Positions 28,225 to 37,478 of a DNA stretch of 64,000 nucleotides are shown here, in pieces. Both the position numbers and the translations under genes were made by a program. Below the pieces are notes generated by a model that was not told the origin of the DNA, made no database searches, and saw only the letters and a program-made list of their open reading frames with translations. Position 1 is the stretch's first letter. Every line of letters starts with the position of its first letter. The stretch comes from Roseobacter litoralis Och 149 (GTDB lineage: Bacteria; Pseudomonadota; Alphaproteobacteria; Rhodobacterales; Rhodobacteraceae), in NCBI RefSeq assembly GCF_000154785.2, contig NC_015730.1, positions 4,239,501-4,303,500 of the forward strand. The letters run 5' to 3'.

Positions 28225-29379
28225 CTAGCCCTTCATGCTGTCCCAAAAGCTCTTCACGGACGAGAAAAAGCTTGATGATTCCGGGTTGTTGTTTTCGGAC
28301 AGCTCATCAAATTCCGCCAATAGTTCCTTCTGGCGCGACGTCAGATTGACCGGCGTTTCGACTGCAAGCTCGATAAACATATCACCGGCAGACCCGCCCC
28401 TAAGGGCAGGCATACCCTTGCCCCGCAACCGCATCTGTCGCCCTGATTGGCTGCCGGATGGAATCTGAACACGGCCACGGCCGCCGTCGATCGTTGGCAC
28501 CTCTATGGAACCACCAAGCGCTGCTTTGGCCATGGACACGGGAACGCGGCAAAACAGGTTTGTGCCATCGCGTTGGAACAATTCATGTTCCGCAACTTCG
28601 ATGAAGATATATAAATCGCCCGACGGGCCGCCACGCATGCCTGCTTCACCCTCACCGGCGAGCCTGATGCGCGTGCCCGTTTCGACCCCTGCCGGGATAT
28701 TGACGGAGAGTGCGCGATCCTTTTCAACCCGCCCTGCGCCTTGGCAGCTTTTGCAGGGGTTCTTGATGATCTGACCAAGACCGGAGCATGTCGGGCAAGT
28801 GCGCTCGACCGTGAAAAACCCTTGCTGCGCCCGTACTTTTCCCATGCCCGAACATGTGGGGCAGGAGGTTGGTTCAGAGCCACCTTCGGCGCCCGAACCG
28901 TTGCAGGTTGTACATCCTATCGAGGTTGGAACGTTGATGGTTTTTTGCAATCCGCCAAAGGCTTCTTCGAGGCTGATTTGCAGATTGTACCGCAGATCCG
29001 AGCCGCGCGAGACACGGTTTCCGCCGCCACGCTGACCACCACCTGCAAAATTCCCGAACAGATCGTCAAAAACATCTGAAAACGCCGACGAGAAATCCTG
29101 ATTGCCGCCAAAGCCGCCACCGGGACGTCCGCCACCGCCGCCGCCCATGCCACCTTCAAAGGCTGCGTGACCGTAGCGGTCATAGGCGGCTTTTTTTTCA
29201 GCGTTCTTCAGAACTTCATAGGCCTCGTTCGCTTCTTTGAACTGGGCTTCGGCGCTCGGGTCATCCTTGTTCCGGTCAGGATGCAGCTCTTTGGCTTTGC
29301 GGCGATACCCCTTTTTTATGTCATCGCTCGAAGCGCCCTTGGAGACGCCAAGCACCTCGTAATAATCACGTTTTGCCAT
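28225..29379 (-). CDS. dnaJ: Chaperone protein DnaJ
   Basis: 384 residues with all type I domains: J-domain with HPD at 33-35, a Gly/Phe-rich linker (about 75-105), four CxxCxGxG zinc repeats ([32 protein letters not shown]) and C-terminal substrate-binding domains. It stimulates DnaK ATPase and delivers unfolded clients. It lies 78 bp downstream of dnaK, separated by a very stable hairpin. Confidence 0.97.
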   Translation of the reverse strand: MAKRDYYEVLGVSKGASSDDIKKGYRRKAKELHPDRNKDDPSAEAQFKEANEAYEVLKNAEKKAAYDRYGHAAFEGGMGGGGGGRPGGGFGGNQDFSSAFSDVFDDLFGNFAGGGQRGGGNRVSRGSDLRYNLQISLEEAFGGLQKTINVPTSIGCTTCNGSGAEGGSEPTSCPTCSGMGKVRAQQGFFTVERTCPTCSGLGQIIKNPCKSCQGAGRVEKDRALSVNIPAGVETGTRIRLAGEGEAGMRGGPSGDLYIFIEVAEHELFQRDGTNLFCRVPVSMAKAALGGSIEVPTIDGGRGRVQIPSGSQSGRQMRLRGKGMPALRGGSAGDMFIELAVETPVNLTSRQKELLAEFDELSENNNPESSSFFSSVKSFWDSMKG

Positions 29380-29404
29380 GAAAATATCCCCTAGATGGAA
29401 CGTG

Positions 29405-29431
29405 ACGGGCCGGCCCGTAAGGCCGGCCCGT
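29405..29431 (-). other. Perfect 11-bp GC hairpin between dnaK and dnaJ
   Basis: The inverted repeat ACGGGCCGGCC/GGCCGGCCCGT has a 5-nt loop. There is no U-run, so it is not a classical terminator; an RNA-stabilising or polymerase-pausing element that lowers dnaJ relative to dnaK is the likely role (inference). Confidence 0.75.
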
Positions 29432-29457
29432 TCGGTGGTTCCGGGTTTCGCAGAGCC

Positions 29458-31368
29458 TTAGGCCCGTTTGTCGCCGTCGAGATCCTCGAACTCAGCGTCT
29501 ACGATGTCATCCTGACCATCATGCGGCGCATCGGCAGGTTCGGCGAGATCTTCGTTCTCTTCCTGCGACGCCTTGTAGATCGCCTCACCCAGTTTCATGG
29601 CAGCTTCGGTGACGTTCTGGATGCCGGATTTGATCTTATCGGCGTTTTCTGTCTCCATCTCATCCTTCAGGGCGGCAATTGCGAGTTCGATCGCTTCCAC
29701 GGTGGTTGGATCAACCTTGTCGGCATGCTCTTCCATCGACTTTTCGGTCGAGTGGATGAGGCTTTCGGCCTGGTTTTTCGCTTCGATCAACTCGCGACGT
29801 GCTTTATCCGCATCTGCGTTTTCTTCGGCGTCCTTGACCATTTTATCAATGTCGTCATCGGACAGACCGCCAGAGGCTTGGATCGTGATCTTCTGCTCTT
29901 TCATCGTGCCTTTGTCGAGCGCGCCAACGGATACGATACCGTTTGCGTCAATGTCGAAGGTCACTTCGATCTGTGGCATCCCGCGCGGTGCCGGTGGGAT
30001 ATTTTCCAGATTGAAAGCACCAAGGATCTTGTTGTCCGAGGCCATTTCGCGCTCACCCTGGAAGACACGGATTGTCACCGCATTCTGATTGTCTTCGGCG
30101 GTTGAGAAAATCTGCGATTTCTTTGTCGGGATGGTCGTGTTCCGGTCGATCAGGCGTGTGAAAACACCGCCCAGCGTTTCGATGCCCAGCGACAAAGGTG
30201 TCACGTCAAGCAGAACGACGTCTTTTACGTCACCTTGCAGAACACCCGCCTGAATCGCGGCACCCATGGCCACAACTTCATCCGGGTTCACGCCCTTGTG
30301 CGGCTCTTTGCCAAAGAACTTTGTGACTTCTTCGACCACTTTTGGCATCCGGGTCATACCGCCGACCAGAACGATTTCGTCGATGTCGGAGGCAGACAGG
30401 CCCGCATCCTTGAGCGCATCCTTGCAGGGCTTCAGTGACGCCTTGATCAGATCACCCACGAGGCTTTCCAGCTTGGAGCGGGTCAGCTTCATCACCATGT
30501 GCAGGGGCTGGCCGGTTGCACCCATCGAGATGAACGGCTGGTTGATTTCTGTCTGGCTGGAGGACGACAATTCAATCTTGGCCTTTTCTGCCGCTTCTTT
30601 CAGACGCTGCAGTGCCATCTTGTCTTGTGTCAGATCGACGGAATGCTCTTTCTTGAACGTATCCGCGAGGTAGTTAACGATCCGCATGTCGAAATCTTCA
30701 CCGCCGAGGAAAGTGTCGCCGTTTGTGGATTTCACTTCAAACAGACCGTCGTCGATTTCCAGAATGGTGACGTCGAATGTGCCGCCGCCGAGGTCATAGA
30801 CCGCGATGGTTTGTGTCTGCTCTTTGTCCAGACCGTAGGCCAACGCCGCTGCGGTTGGCTCGTTGATGATCCGCAACACTTCGAGACCGGCAATCTTACC
30901 TGCGTCTTTGGTGGCCTGACGTTGTGCATCGTTGAAATACGCCGGCACAGTGATCACGGCCTGCGTGACATCTTCGCCAAGATAGCTCTCGGCGGTTTCC
31001 TTCATCTTGCCGAGGATAAAGGCCGAAATCTGGCTCGGCGAATATTTCTCGCCTTTCGCTTCGACCCAAGCATCACCATTGCCACCGTCAATCACGTTGA
31101 AGGGCAGGTTCTTCTTGTCTTTTGCGAGGGCCGCGTCGTCATTGCGACGACCGATCAGGCGCTTGACGCCGAAAATTGTGTTGTCCGGGTTGGTCACGGC
31201 CTGCCGTTTTGCAGGCTGTCCTACCAGACGCTCATCATCTGTGAACGCAACGATGGACGGCGTTGTGCGCGCGCCTTCTGCGTTTTCGATTACGCGTGGC
31301 TGCGATCCATCCATGATGGCGATGCAGCTGTTGGTCGTTCCAAGGTCGATACCGATAACTTTTGACAT
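29458..31368 (-). CDS. dnaK: Chaperone protein DnaK (Hsp70)
   Basis: A 636-residue Hsp70 with [19 protein letters not shown] at the N-terminus, [20 protein letters not shown] in the ATPase domain, substrate-binding domain from about 390 and an acidic C-terminal tail ([12 protein letters not shown]). ATG 31368 follows AAAGGGAT; upstream in-frame codons are not part of the family. I could not place a convincing RpoH-type promoter in the 31369-31497 region, though it is AT-rich and contains an inverted repeat. Confidence 0.98.
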   Translation of the reverse strand: MSKVIGIDLGTTNSCIAIMDGSQPRVIENAEGARTTPSIVAFTDDERLVGQPAKRQAVTNPDNTIFGVKRLIGRRNDDAALAKDKKNLPFNVIDGGNGDAWVEAKGEKYSPSQISAFILGKMKETAESYLGEDVTQAVITVPAYFNDAQRQATKDAGKIAGLEVLRIINEPTAAALAYGLDKEQTQTIAVYDLGGGTFDVTILEIDDGLFEVKSTNGDTFLGGEDFDMRIVNYLADTFKKEHSVDLTQDKMALQRLKEAAEKAKIELSSSSQTEINQPFISMGATGQPLHMVMKLTRSKLESLVGDLIKASLKPCKDALKDAGLSASDIDEIVLVGGMTRMPKVVEEVTKFFGKEPHKGVNPDEVVAMGAAIQAGVLQGDVKDVVLLDVTPLSLGIETLGGVFTRLIDRNTTIPTKKSQIFSTAEDNQNAVTIRVFQGEREMASDNKILGAFNLENIPPAPRGMPQIEVTFDIDANGIVSVGALDKGTMKEQKITIQASGGLSDDDIDKMVKDAEENADADKARRELIEAKNQAESLIHSTEKSMEEHADKVDPTTVEAIELAIAALKDEMETENADKIKSGIQNVTEAAMKLGEAIYKASQEENEDLAEPADAPHDGQDDIVDAEFEDLDGDKRA

Positions 31369-31443
31369 TTTTTGATCCCTTTTGCTTAAGGCGAAGACAC
31401 GGAGCGTTGGCCCGTTATGGCGCCGCTGCCCCATATATGATCA

Positions 31444-31465
31444 CATGAAAGCGCTACGCTTCATG
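31444..31465. promoter_or_regulatory. Inverted repeat between dnaK and alkB
   Basis: CATGA-A-AGCG, CTA, CGCT-TCATG: nine paired bases per arm with one extra A in the left arm. It lies between the divergent dnaK and alkB genes and could be an operator for either. Confidence 0.35.
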
Positions 31466-31578
31466 CGGTTCGCAGCGTATATAAGGAGGGGGTTCGTATG
31501 CTGCAACCTTTCACTTCTTTATGCAGGCGGATTCTGCATGTAATTTTCTTTATTGAGGCAACAAAGGCGTATTGCGGG

Positions 31579-32178
31579 ATGCATTTGGGTGTTTTGGGCT
31601 TTGATATTTACAAAGGTTACCTTGATGTCGCTGCCCAACAGCGCCTGCTGGGTGATGTGCGCGACGTTGTGCGTGCGGCCCCGCTTGTTCACCCGGTAAC
31701 CCCGCGTGGCAAGCAGATGTCAGTGCGTATGACGGCGGCAGGTAACTATGGATGGATCACGGACCGTCAGGGCTATCGCTATGCGACGACGCATCCCGAC
31801 GGTCAGGAGTGGCCAGCGATCCCGGCGTCGGTGCTGCAGGTGTGGAAAGACTTGAGCAGTTCCGCGCGCGATCCTGAATGCTGCCTTGTGAACTTTTACG
31901 GCGAGGGCGCGCGCATGGGGCTGCATCAGGACAAAGATGAAGGCAGTTTTGAGTTCCCGGTGGTTTCGATTTCACTGGGGGATGAGGGGCTGTTCCGGAT
32001 GGGCCATGCAGAACGGGGCGGCAAGACACAATCGGTGTGGCTGCAGTCGGGTGACGTGGTGGTCATGGGGGGCGTGGCGCGACTGGCCCATCACGGTGTT
32101 GATCGTATTCGATTTGGCTCTTCCAGTCTGCTTGAAAAGGGCGGGCGTCTGAATTTGACGCTGCGCGTTGTGACCTGA
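31579..32178 (+). CDS. alkB: Alpha-ketoglutarate-dependent DNA dealkylase AlkB
   Basis: 199 residues from ATG 31579, where family similarity begins (GFDIYKGYLD). Motifs: MSVRMTAAGNYGW substrate loop, HxD iron site in GLHQDKDEGSF, distal His in AHHGVDRI, and the arginines of RLNLTLRVV that bind 2-oxoglutarate. It repairs 1-methyladenine and 3-methylcytosine. A second in-frame ATG at 31498 has a far stronger ribosome site (AAGGAGG), giving a 27-residue N-terminal extension; the start is uncertain. Confidence 0.88.
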   Translation: MHLGVLGFDIYKGYLDVAAQQRLLGDVRDVVRAAPLVHPVTPRGKQMSVRMTAAGNYGWITDRQGYRYATTHPDGQEWPAIPASVLQVWKDLSSSARDPECCLVNFYGEGARMGLHQDKDEGSFEFPVVSISLGDEGLFRMGHAERGGKTQSVWLQSGDVVVMGGVARLAHHGVDRIRFGSSSLLEKGGRLNLTLRVVT

Positions 32179-32360
32179 TCTGGATGTGGATCGCACGTTC
32201 GGAAAGCGGGTTGCAGTGGGATTTGCGCACTGAGCGTGGGGCCGATTGATAGATCAGATCGACCAGCGTGAATGTCGAAACAAAACCGCCCCCTTGGACG
32301 CGCGATGCTCTGAACAGGACAGGCAGACCTTTTCAAAGCTGGCAGGGCGTCATGGAATTC

Positions 32361-32389
32361 TTGCTGTTCCGTTACTCTCGCCGCATAAG
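32361..32389 (+). promoter_or_regulatory. Candidate cysQ promoter
   Basis: TTGCTG (32361-32366), a 17-bp spacer and CATAAG (32384-32389), 45 bp before the cysQ ATG. The rest of the 32179-32433 gap holds nothing I recognise. Confidence 0.4.
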
Positions 32390-32433
32390 GGGCGGCATAA
32401 AGTTAAACGCCAGGGCTGCGAAAAGGTAAATTC

Positions 32434-33234
32434 ATGTTTGATTACAACAAGCTGACACAGGTCATGCGACGTCTTTCGATTGAGGCGGGCGCAAAGATCA
32501 TGGAAATTTACGAGTCAGATGACTTCGATGTGCAGACCAAATCAGACCAAAGCCCCGTTACAGCCGCCGATGAGGCCGCCGATGCGATCATATCGGCGGG
32601 ACTCCGCGCAGCGTTTCCGGACGTTATGTTGGTTACTGAGGAACAGGCGGCATCCCACAGCCAAACAGGCGATACATTCCTGATCGTGGACCCGCTGGAT
32701 GGCACCAAGGAATTTATCCAGCGCCGCGGCGATTTCACCGTCAATATCGCGCTGGTCGAAGGTGGTGTGCCGACACGCGGCGTGGTCTATGCGCCTGCAC
32801 GTGAGCGGATGTTCTTTACAGATGCAAGCGGTCAATCCGTCGAGGAAACAGGAAGTTTTGCCCCCGAAACCATCGGCGACACCAAAGCCATGTCCGTTTC
32901 TGTCCCGGACAACACTGCTTTGATGGTCGTTGCATCAAAATCCCATCGGGATCAGGCGACGGATGATTACATCAACAAATACGCCGTGCGCGACATGAAA
33001 AGTGCCGGAAGCTCGCTCAAGTTCTGTCTGGTGGCGACGGGTGAGGCGGATCTGTACCCCCGTCTGGGCCGCACGATGGAATGGGATACCGCTGCGGGTC
33101 ATGCGGTTCTTGCGGGCGCAGGTGGCGATGTTGTTCGTTTCGATGATCTGTCACCGCTGCGCTATGGTAAATCCGGGTATGCGAACCCGTTTTTCATCGC
33201 CTATGCCCCCGGTGTTGAGCTGACCAAAGCCTGA
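32434..33234 (+). CDS. cysQ: 3'(2'),5'-bisphosphate nucleotidase CysQ
   Basis: A 266-residue member of the inositol-monophosphatase fold. Motifs: VTEEQA with metal-binding Glu, DPLDGTKEFIQRRGDFTVN (about residues 86-104) and EWDTAAGHAVL. It hydrolyses 3'-phosphoadenosine 5'-phosphate left from sulfate assimilation. The FIQR form after DGTKE is typical of CysQ as opposed to SuhB. Its stop overlaps the kdsB start (TGATG). Confidence 0.94.
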   Translation: MFDYNKLTQVMRRLSIEAGAKIMEIYESDDFDVQTKSDQSPVTAADEAADAIISAGLRAAFPDVMLVTEEQAASHSQTGDTFLIVDPLDGTKEFIQRRGDFTVNIALVEGGVPTRGVVYAPARERMFFTDASGQSVEETGSFAPETIGDTKAMSVSVPDNTALMVVASKSHRDQATDDYINKYAVRDMKSAGSSLKFCLVATGEADLYPRLGRTMEWDTAAGHAVLAGAGGDVVRFDDLSPLRYGKSGYANPFFIAYAPGVELTKA

Positions 33235-34034
33235 TGTCTGTCCTGATCGCAATTCCGGCGCGCTATGCCTCGTCGCGGTATCCGGGCAAGCCGCTGGTCG
33301 GTTTGCGTGGCGCATCTGGCGAAACGCTCAGTCTGATTGAACGCAGCTGGCGCGCGGCCATGGACGTGTCAGGGATCGACCGCGTTGTCGTGGCCACGGA
33401 TGATACCCGTATTCAGGACGCGGCGCAGGCCTTTGGCGCAGAGGTCGTGATGACATCGCCTGATTGCGCCAATGGTACCGAAAGATGCGCCGAAGTACAC
33501 GCAGCGCTGGGTGGCGGTTTTGAGATTGTCGTGAACTTACAAGGTGATGCACCGCTCACGCCTGCATGGTTTATCGAGGATCTGGTCGCGGGTCTGTCGA
33601 ACGCTCCCACGGCCGAAATCGCTACGCCGGTGTTGCGATGTGACGGCGAAACATTGCAGGGGCTTCTGAACGACCGCAAGGCGGGCCGGGTCGGTGGCAC
33701 CACGGCGGTTTTTGCGCAGAACAATCATGCGCTCTACTTCTCCAAGGAAGTCATCCCCTTCACGTCGCAAGACTATTCGGAAGATGCGCAAACGCCGGTT
33801 TTTCATCACGTGGGCGTCTATGCTTATCGTCCTGCGGCCCTCGCGGCCTATCCGGGGTGGCAAGTTGGTCCGCTGGAACGGCTGGAGGGGCTTGAACAGC
33901 TTCGCTTCATGGAAAACGGCAGGTCTGTTCTATGCGTTGAGGTCGAGGCGAAGGGCCGGCAATTCTGGGAACTCAACAACCCTGAGGATGTACCGCGCCT
34001 TGAGGCAATGATGGCTGCGATGGGATTGGAATGA
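33234..34034 (+). CDS. kdsB: CMP-Kdo synthetase (3-deoxy-manno-octulosonate cytidylyltransferase)
   Basis: 266 residues activating Kdo with CTP for lipid A-core synthesis. It has IAIPARYASSRYPGKPL, VVATDD, NLQGDAPL and the HHVGVYAYR region. The N-terminal part of the window's LPS pathway, it complements kdsD and the lpt genes found 5 kb away on the other strand. It is coupled to cysQ by a 1-bp overlap. Confidence 0.94.
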   Translation: MSVLIAIPARYASSRYPGKPLVGLRGASGETLSLIERSWRAAMDVSGIDRVVVATDDTRIQDAAQAFGAEVVMTSPDCANGTERCAEVHAALGGGFEIVVNLQGDAPLTPAWFIEDLVAGLSNAPTAEIATPVLRCDGETLQGLLNDRKAGRVGGTTAVFAQNNHALYFSKEVIPFTSQDYSEDAQTPVFHHVGVYAYRPAALAAYPGWQVGPLERLEGLEQLRFMENGRSVLCVEVEAKGRQFWELNNPEDVPRLEAMMAAMGLE

Positions 34035-34248
34035 TTCGGGATGTTTACCGTCTTCTCCCTGAGCGGTGGTCATTTGGGTGCAAATAACCTAGGGTAAAGC
34101 CGATGTTATGCCTGTTATCTAAGTGTTTCAATTTAAAAGGTATAACAATCCGCGACTTATTAGAATGGTAAATGGACATCCTGCATGGCCCTTCGGCTAG
34201 GATGAAAATTGGTAAGAAAGAACGAATATGGCAAACGAGGGTGGCGAG

Positions 34249-35142
34249 ATGACGCGCAAAGTAACGAAAGCAATTTTTCCTGTTGCAGGAATGGGCACGC
34301 GGTTCTTGCCCGCGACAAAATCTGTCCCGAAGGAGATCATGACGCTCGTTGATCGACCGCTGATTCAATACGCAATCGACGAAGCGCGCGCCGCCGGGAT
34401 CAAGGAATTCATCTTTGTGACGTCTCGCGGCAAAGGTGCGCTGGAAGACTATTTCGACCATGCGCCGCAGCTCGAGCAATCGTTGCGTGACAAAGGCAAG
34501 ACAGAGCTGTTGGAAATGCTCGAAAACACCAATATGGAAAGCGGTGCAATTGCCTATATCAGACAACACAAAGCGCTGGGGCTGGGTCACGCCGTTTGGT
34601 GCGCGCGCCGCCTGATTGCCGATGAACCTTTCGCGGTTATCTTGCCGGACGATGTCATTGCCGGTGACAAACCGTGCCTGCAGCAGATGGTTGAGGCATA
34701 TGAGGAAACGGGCGGCAATATGGTCGCCGCGATGGAAGTGCCTCCGGAAAAAGCATCATCTTACGGCATGTTGGATATCGAAACGGACATGGGGTCGATG
34801 GTGCGCGTCAAAGGCATGGTTGAGAAACCACCAGCCGGTAAAGCGCCGTCTAACCTTGCCGTCATAGGTCGCTATATTCTGGCCCCTGCGGTTTTGACAA
34901 ACCTCAACGACATGAAAAAAGGTGCCGGCGGTGAGGTCCAACTGACGGACGCGATCGCGACCGAGATCAACAAGGAAAGCGGTGTCTATGGGTACCGGTT
35001 CCAGGGTCAAAGATTCGATTGTGGCTCAAAGTCGGGCTTTTTACAGGCGACCGTTTCATTCGGCCTGGCCCGTGACGACCTTCGGGATGATCTGTCAGAA
35101 TACATCCATGATATCGTCAGCATGAGTAAGGCAGCGCAGTAG
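34249..35142 (+). CDS. galU: UTP-glucose-1-phosphate uridylyltransferase
   Basis: 297 residues from ATG 34249, preceded by GAGG at good spacing; ATG 34228 would add seven residues. Motifs: nucleotide-binding AIFPVAGMGTRFLPATKSVP, PKEIMTLVDRPLIQY, and VEKPPAGKAPSNLAVIGRY. It makes UDP-glucose for exopolysaccharide, LPS core and glycan synthesis. The 214-bp gap upstream contains a hairpin (CATCCT/AGGATG around 34174-34203) but no promoter that I would defend. Confidence 0.95.
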   Translation: MTRKVTKAIFPVAGMGTRFLPATKSVPKEIMTLVDRPLIQYAIDEARAAGIKEFIFVTSRGKGALEDYFDHAPQLEQSLRDKGKTELLEMLENTNMESGAIAYIRQHKALGLGHAVWCARRLIADEPFAVILPDDVIAGDKPCLQQMVEAYEETGGNMVAAMEVPPEKASSYGMLDIETDMGSMVRVKGMVEKPPAGKAPSNLAVIGRYILAPAVLTNLNDMKKGAGGEVQLTDAIATEINKESGVYGYRFQGQRFDCGSKSGFLQATVSFGLARDDLRDDLSEYIHDIVSMSKAAQ

Positions 35143-35161
35143 CGTGGCCATACTGCCTTAG

Positions 35162-35190
35162 GCCTGATTGCCTGTGTCCCGCAGTCAGGC
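35162..35190 (+). terminator. Possible galU terminator
   Basis: The inverted repeat GCCTGA/TCAGGC lies 20 bp after the galU stop; the loop is long and only TT follows, so strength is doubtful. The remainder of the gap to 35399 shows no complete gene. Confidence 0.35.
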
Positions 35191-35399
35191 TTCATCTGCT
35201 ATTGGTAATGAAATCAAAAAGCGTCCATGCCTGAGGCTACGGAAAACTGTGTCCTGACCGCAGGCAACTTCCCTTGTCGCGTCTATTATTCGTCAGGTCG
35301 TAGTTTCATTTGACGCTGTCCCAAAGTTCGGCCTTGTCGGCGCAAAAGAGGATGGCCGCGGCAACATCACTTTGGGTTTCTCGGATCAGCAGCCCAGTG

Positions 35400-35864
35400 T
35401 CAGGCGGCTTGCTCAGCTTCGGCTGATGTCAGGATGGTATAGAGCGTGGCTGCGTTGCGATTTGCCCGCAGCTTCGTACACACGGAAGCGTCACGCAAGG
35501 TCCGCGAGACCAGCGCCAATGCCTTGAGATGATCGACACCCGCATCCTCGGGGGCGAACAGTGCGAAAGCGATATCAACGGGCTGGCGGTCAACTGATCC
35601 GAAGTCGATTGGTTTATCGAGAAGAACGAAAACACCTAGAACCGAGTCAAGATCGTTCAACCGCGCATGTGGCAGGGCAATGCCATGCCCCACACCCGTC
35701 GGCCCAAGTGCTTCGCGTGCCAGCATCGCATCAAGGACCACATCTGCATTCAAATCATAGACTTGCGCAGAGAGGTCGCTGATGTCTTGCATCAAGCGTT
35801 TTTTGCTGGAGGCCGAGTTCAGCACCTTTACGGCCTCCGGCTTCAGGAGTTCAGAAAATTCCAT
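35400..35864 (-). CDS. ptsN: Nitrogen-regulatory PTS IIA protein
   Basis: A 154-residue IIA(Ntr) protein with the phosphorylated His in HGIALPHARL. It receives phosphate through the PTS(Ntr) chain and, in other proteobacteria, adjusts nitrogen, potassium and envelope processes by protein contacts. ATG 35864 begins the conserved MEFSELLKPEAV; a GTG at 35888 would add eight residues. It follows hpf by 40 bp. In many proteobacteria rpoN lies in this block; it is absent here. Confidence 0.93.
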   Translation of the reverse strand: MEFSELLKPEAVKVLNSASSKKRLMQDISDLSAQVYDLNADVVLDAMLAREALGPTGVGHGIALPHARLNDLDSVLGVFVLLDKPIDFGSVDRQPVDIAFALFAPEDAGVDHLKALALVSRTLRDASVCTKLRANRNAATLYTILTSAEAEQAA

Positions 35865-35904
35865 ATCGCCCGCACTTTTTTGACGCACCCTGCGCCGTTA
35901 GACT

Positions 35905-36471
35905 TTATTGAGGATCGATCCAGCCGATGTTTCCGTCATCCCGACGGTACACAACGTTTACGCCTTCCTTGCCTTCGTTTCGGAACACCAGAACAGGAGC
36001 GCCTTGAAGCTCCATCTGCATTACTGCTTCGCCTACGGAAAGAGATGGGATTTTAGTTTCCATTTCAGCCACGATAATCGGTTGCAGTGTTTCAGGTTCC
36101 TGATCCTCCGACTCAACCTCTGATGCGAGGATATATGAGGATGCGCCGTAGATTTCAACAGGCTCCACCCGATCTTTGTGATGATCTTTCAACCTACGCT
36201 TGTATCGACGCAGTTGCTTTTCCATTTTCTCGCGACATGCATCAAAGGCTGCGTATATTTCAGTCTGGTGCGCTTTGGCCTGTGCTGTCAGCCCCGTGGA
36301 CAAATGTACGGTCGCCTCGCAAACAAACTCATGTGCCGATTTGGAGAAAACCACGACGGCCTCGGTCGGGCGCTCGGCATACTTCTTGACCGCTTCGCTG
36401 AGTTCATCGCGTACATGGGTCTGAAGCGCTTCACCAATATCGATCTGTTTGCCGCTGATTTGATACCGCAT
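35905..36471 (-). CDS. hpf: Ribosome hibernation promoting factor, long form
   Basis: 188 residues from ATG 36471, with AAGGAG just upstream. The N-terminal domain (MRYQISGKQIDIGEAL, HLSTG, YAAFDACREKMEKQLRRYKRRL) binds the decoding region of the 30S subunit. The C-terminal domain (APVLVFRNEGKEGVNVVYRRDDGNIGWIDP) dimerises ribosomes into 100S particles. The long form dimerises without RMF. A leader hairpin lies 24 nt upstream. Confidence 0.95.
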   Translation of the reverse strand: MRYQISGKQIDIGEALQTHVRDELSEAVKKYAERPTEAVVVFSKSAHEFVCEATVHLSTGLTAQAKAHQTEIYAAFDACREKMEKQLRRYKRRLKDHHKDRVEPVEIYGASSYILASEVESEDQEPETLQPIIVAEMETKIPSLSVGEAVMQMELQGAPVLVFRNEGKEGVNVVYRRDDGNIGWIDPQ

Positions 36472-36494
36472 AGGTTCTCCTTTTAAGTCAGACA

Positions 36495-36540
36495 CTGCCA
36501 AAAATCACTCGCGTGAGCGTCATTGCTGAACTTTTGGCAG
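36495..36540 (-). other. Stem-loop in the hpf 5' region
   Basis: A perfect 9-bp stem CTGCCAAAA/TTTTGGCAG encloses 28 nt with a further small hairpin (CTC/GAG). It ends 24 nt before the hpf start codon. The rest of the 36541-36719 gap is AT-rich with no gene that I can support. Confidence 0.45.
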
Positions 36541-36719
36541 GTTACGGAAAATGGCTGCTCTTCAGGTTGTTGTTTTTTGTGCTCTGACGAGCTGTCTGAC
36601 ACAGTGAAACACAAGGACTGATCTTTGCCATACCCCTATTCAGCCCGACAATTGGGGCGGGAGTCAAACAAAAGAAACACGCATAAGCGGAAAAAAGGTA
36701 AAGGTTAACAAAGGGTATA

Positions 36720-37478
36720 TCAGGAAATCCTGAATTTATCGCCCAAGTAAACTCTGCGCACGTTTTCGTTGTCGACAACATCTTGAGGCGTGCCTGACAT
36801 CAGCACTTTGCCTTCGTGCAGGATATAGGCCCGATCCACAATTTCCAGTGTTTCACGCACATTGTGGTCTGTAATAAGCACACCGATGCCGCGCTTTTTG
36901 AGGTCGGACACAAGCGTGCGGATGTCATCCACCGAAATTGGGTCCACGCCTGCAAAAGGCTCGTCCAGTAGCAGGTATCGCGGGTTGGCCGCAAGACAGC
37001 GGGCAATTTCCACGCGCCGTCTTTCACCACCCGACAGGGCAAGTGCCGGAGCGCGGCGCAGGTGCTCGATGGAAAACTCCGACAATAATTCCTCGAGCCG
37101 CTCACGCCGTTTGTGGCGGTCGGACTCGGTAATGTCGAGGATTGCGGCGATGTTGTCCTGTACGGAAAGGCCGCGAAAGATGCTCATTTCCTGAGGCAGA
37201 TACCCGATCCCAAGCTGCGCGCGGCGATACATGGGGAACGTCGTCACATCCTGCCCATCGATCCGCACGCTGCCGCCTTCCGGTGTGACCAGCCCCGCGA
37301 TGGCGTAAAATGTCGTTGTCTTGCCCGACCCGTTTGGCCCCAGCAAAGCGACGACTTCGCCCCTGTCCAATTCCATCGAAAAATCGCGGATGACGGTTTT
37401 CTTGCGGTATGATTTGCGCAAATGCTCAACCCGTAGCCCGGCAGAGCCCTCTGCGACTGTCAGCTTGGGGCGTGCCAT
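36720..37478 (-). CDS. lptB: LPS export ABC transporter ATPase LptB
   Basis: 252 residues: Walker A GPNGSGKTTTFYAIAG, signature LSGGERRRVEIARCLA, Walker B LLLDEPFAGVDPISVDDI, all diagnostic for LptB. It powers LPS extraction from the inner membrane through LptFG to the LptC-LptA bridge. LptF and LptG are not in this window. The gene abuts lptA with no gap. Confidence 0.97.
   Translation of the reverse strand: MARPKLTVAEGSAGLRVEHLRKSYRKKTVIRDFSMELDRGEVVALLGPNGSGKTTTFYAIAGLVTPEGGSVRIDGQDVTTFPMYRRAQLGIGYLPQEMSIFRGLSVQDNIAAILDITESDRHKRRERLEELLSEFSIEHLRRAPALALSGGERRRVEIARCLAANPRYLLLDEPFAGVDPISVDDIRTLVSDLKKRGIGVLITDHNVRETLEIVDRAYILHEGKVLMSGTPQDVVDNENVRRVYLGDKFRIS

Noticed and set aside
30499..31365. 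Open frame of 288 codons antisense to dnaK
   Set aside because: A shadow of the strongly biased dnaK coding sequence.
31420..31445. RpoH-type promoter (CCCCATATAT) near dnaK
   Set aside because: The -10-like bases are on the plus strand, pointing away from dnaK, and the -35 match is poor.
32246..32455. Plus-strand frame of 69 codons before cysQ
   Set aside because: Runs over the candidate promoter and into cysQ; no site or motif.
35308..35398. Possible coding remnant on the minus strand after ptsN (ending CADKAELWDSVK)
   Set aside because: The short frame reads like protein but has no start codon, is closed upstream by a stop and matches nothing I recognise; chance cannot be excluded.
36542..36781. 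Minus-strand frame of 79 codons between lptB and hpf, where rpoN sits in other proteobacteria
   Set aside because: It overlaps the lptB C-terminus in another frame, has no ribosome site and no resemblance to RpoN.
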